Below are positions 60,559 to 61,711 of a DNA stretch of 61,711 nt, one piece after another. The notes under the pieces are model-generated. The model was not told where the DNA came from. It worked only from the letters and a program-made list of their open reading frames with translations, and did no database searches. The position numbers were made by a program, and so were the translations under genes. Source of the stretch: Candidatus Neomarinimicrobiota bacterium. GTDB taxonomy: Bacteria > Fidelibacterota > Marinisomatia > Marinisomatales > S15-B10. Position 1 is the first letter of the stretch. The number at the start of each line of letters is the position of its first letter. Location: assembly GCA_012964825.1 (NCBI GenBank), contig DTTI01000076.1:1-61711 (forward strand), in the 5' to 3' direction.

Positions 60559-61710
60559 TCATGCCTGCACCCAAAATTCCTTTTTCCATTCAGGTTTCAA
60601 GATGCGATAGATACCGACTGTCAAAAGTGGAATAATGTAAACTACGATCATTCCGTAGGACATGGCTGCGTACCCTTTTGCAATGAGATCAACGATACCG
60701 ATCCTCGCCAGCCCCACAGAAATCAGAAGCATGGCGGTGGCAAACAAAGCATCTTGCGAATGAGTCATCGGTTTCCGACCCAGTTCCTTCGCATGGGCGT
60801 GAAGCCTCTCAATAATTGCGTGGACAATACCTGTGGCGGTTTCGATGAGTGTCCACCCCACCACAACACCAAAAAGAGTAATGATAGCCGACCCTCCCAC
60901 TGTCTCCAGCATCACTAGCCAGGGTACAGTGGCCTTAAAAACTTGTGGATCGGGATAAAAACCCATAAGACAGAAGTAGGTGAGAAACCAAGGAAACGTC
61001 ATGAGAAAACCGGCAATCATCCCGGACCAAAAAGTTTCTCTTCGGGTAGACTGTCGTCTGAGGGTGAAAAGGGCGGGAGCAAAAACAAGATTATAACCCA
61101 CATAGACAATACCAACAGTAATGGCCATTCCTACAGTAACTGGCTCCGAGGAAAAAGAGGTGTCACCCTTGGTAAGTGTGGCTACGACCTTTCCCCACCG
61201 ATCTGAAAGAACAATCAGCGAAAAGAATATGTAACCTAAATAAAGAACAGCTGTACCGAACGTCTTGAACCGTTCTATGAGATGGCCTCCGTAGAAATTC
61301 AAAATGCCCACCACAACGGTAATGCTGAAAACTCCGGCCCAGTAGTTCAAACCCAGGGTCTGCTGGACAATCTCACCGGTGGCAGAAGCCATCACAGCGA
61401 TAACAATAACCCCCAGCAACACGTAAACGATCTCGTAAAAAAACCACAGTTTCCACGCTACCTGTTTTACCAATGACCGGTAGTCGTAAGCTTTGTAAAT
61501 CCGGGCCAGTTCAAAAGTGAGAAAACTGAGAAAGGCAAATCCCAAGAAAATAGTCAATCCGGCAATCCACCCTATAGCCCCGAGCCTTGCTCCGTATTCA
61601 ACAATCTCCCGACCAGTCGCATACCCACCGCCTATGAGTACAGACTGCATGATGATACCGGGTAGGACATAACGTCCGAACCAACCCTCGAAGAAACTGT
61701 TAAGCTTCAA
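60559..61710 (-). CDS. YkvI-like inner-membrane transporter (may continue past the window edge)
   Basis: 383 residues visible with about ten membrane helices. Start-like sequence FEGWFGRYVLPGIIMQSVLI with GGGYATGREIVEY, then VGYNLVFAPALFTL and GWTLIETATGIVHAIIER, fits the YkvI/APC-like family of poorly studied transporters. TTG 61710 is the first possible start, one base from the window end, so the true start may lie outside. It is 93 bp upstream of the DgcN-DgcA pair on the same strand; a role in importing D-glutamate or a related amino acid is inferred from position. Confidence 0.8.
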   Translation of the reverse strand: MKLNSFFEGWFGRYVLPGIIMQSVLIGGGYATGREIVEYGARLGAIGWIAGLTIFLGFAFLSFLTFELARIYKAYDYRSLVKQVAWKLWFFYEIVYVLLGVIVIAVMASATGEIVQQTLGLNYWAGVFSITVVVGILNFYGGHLIERFKTFGTAVLYLGYIFFSLIVLSDRWGKVVATLTKGDTSFSSEPVTVGMAITVGIVYVGYNLVFAPALFTLRRQSTRRETFWSGMIAGFLMTFPWFLTYFCLMGFYPDPQVFKATVPWLVMLETVGGSAIITLFGVVVGWTLIETATGIVHAIIERLHAHAKELGRKPMTHSQDALFATAMLLISVGLARIGIVDLIAKGYAAMSYGMIVVYIIPLLTVGIYRILKPEWKKEFWVQA

Positions 61711-61711
61711 T

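Noticed and set aside
1-61711. Alternative genetic code (TGA read as Gly or Trp, as in SR1/Gracilibacteria or mycoplasmas)
   Set aside because: Many intact genes here end at TGA in expected places, including ATGA and GTGA overlaps.

Overview
The window comes from a Gram-negative bacterium of the FCB group, most likely a marine Candidatus Neomarinimicrobiota (SAR406/Marinimicrobia) or close relative. This is inferred from content, not from a marker gene: secreted proteins ending in the NYPNPFN-type C-terminal sorting domain, a DUF4837 lipoprotein, a TonB-dependent receptor with an N-terminal CarboxypepD-reg domain, many outer-membrane barrel proteins, and tightly packed genes with 1-11 nt overlaps and frequent GTG/TTG starts. 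TGA is a normal stop codon here.

The main discovery is two probable selenoprotein genes that a standard gene caller truncates at an in-frame TGA. (1) At 2290-4104 an Omp28/thioredoxin-like secreted protein has TGA (2404-2406) in place of the first Cys of a CxxC motif (U-P-G-C), followed by a hairpin with a CGGGC loop starting 21 nt after the TGA. (2) At 13168-14319 (minus strand) a UshA-like metallophosphatase lipoprotein has TGA (14175-14173) where I recall Cys in a PCGC motif (P-C-G-U). It is followed by a hairpin with a GGUCU loop starting exactly 18 nt after the TGA, which matches the loop and spacing of the E. coli fdhF SECIS as I recall it. The second gene heads an operon with a rhodanese and a MauE/DoxX membrane protein, which suggests an envelope thiol/selenol redox module.

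Layout. 1-4104: two secreted Omp28/Ig-like/sorting-domain proteins (+). 4121-9423: PrsW protease, a large metalloprotease/beta-propeller/barrel protein, and a protein built from 37 nonapeptide repeats (-). 9615-11663: partner-switching regulators (HATPase, STAS, GAF-PP2C; +). 11682-12179: tRNA-Cys, a small acidic ORF, tRNA-Gly. 12233-14319: MauE, rhodanese and selenoprotein operon (-). 14416-18147: tRNA-Ala, RRM protein with terminator, TonB receptor plus lipoprotein. 18153-26517: DHH phosphoesterase, GcvT-like protein with two FAD oxidoreductases, DPP-IV, family 5 uracil-DNA glycosylase. 26591-34802: PpiD-like foldase, enoyl-CoA hydratase, a decayed stretch (cupin and an unidentified remnant around an intact SDR), biotin-dependent carboxyltransferase, YhhQ, thioesterase, accA. 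34807-38499: sugar and polyprenol-linked envelope genes. 38608-48954: DUF4837, rnr, an Omp85-type barrel, a 1116-aa outer-membrane protein, a propeller protein, lgt and a zinc-ribbon protein in one overlapping run. 49047-57893: CPBP protease, lepA, AGCS symporter, inositol monophosphatase, a degenerate PurL-like protein, uvrC. 58023-61710: methylmalonyl-CoA epimerase, a DgcA-like epimerase, a DgcN-like DUF1611 protein and a YkvI-like transporter, probably for D-glutamate use.

No CRISPR array, IS element, phage gene, rRNA, tRNA-Sec or sel gene was seen in the window.
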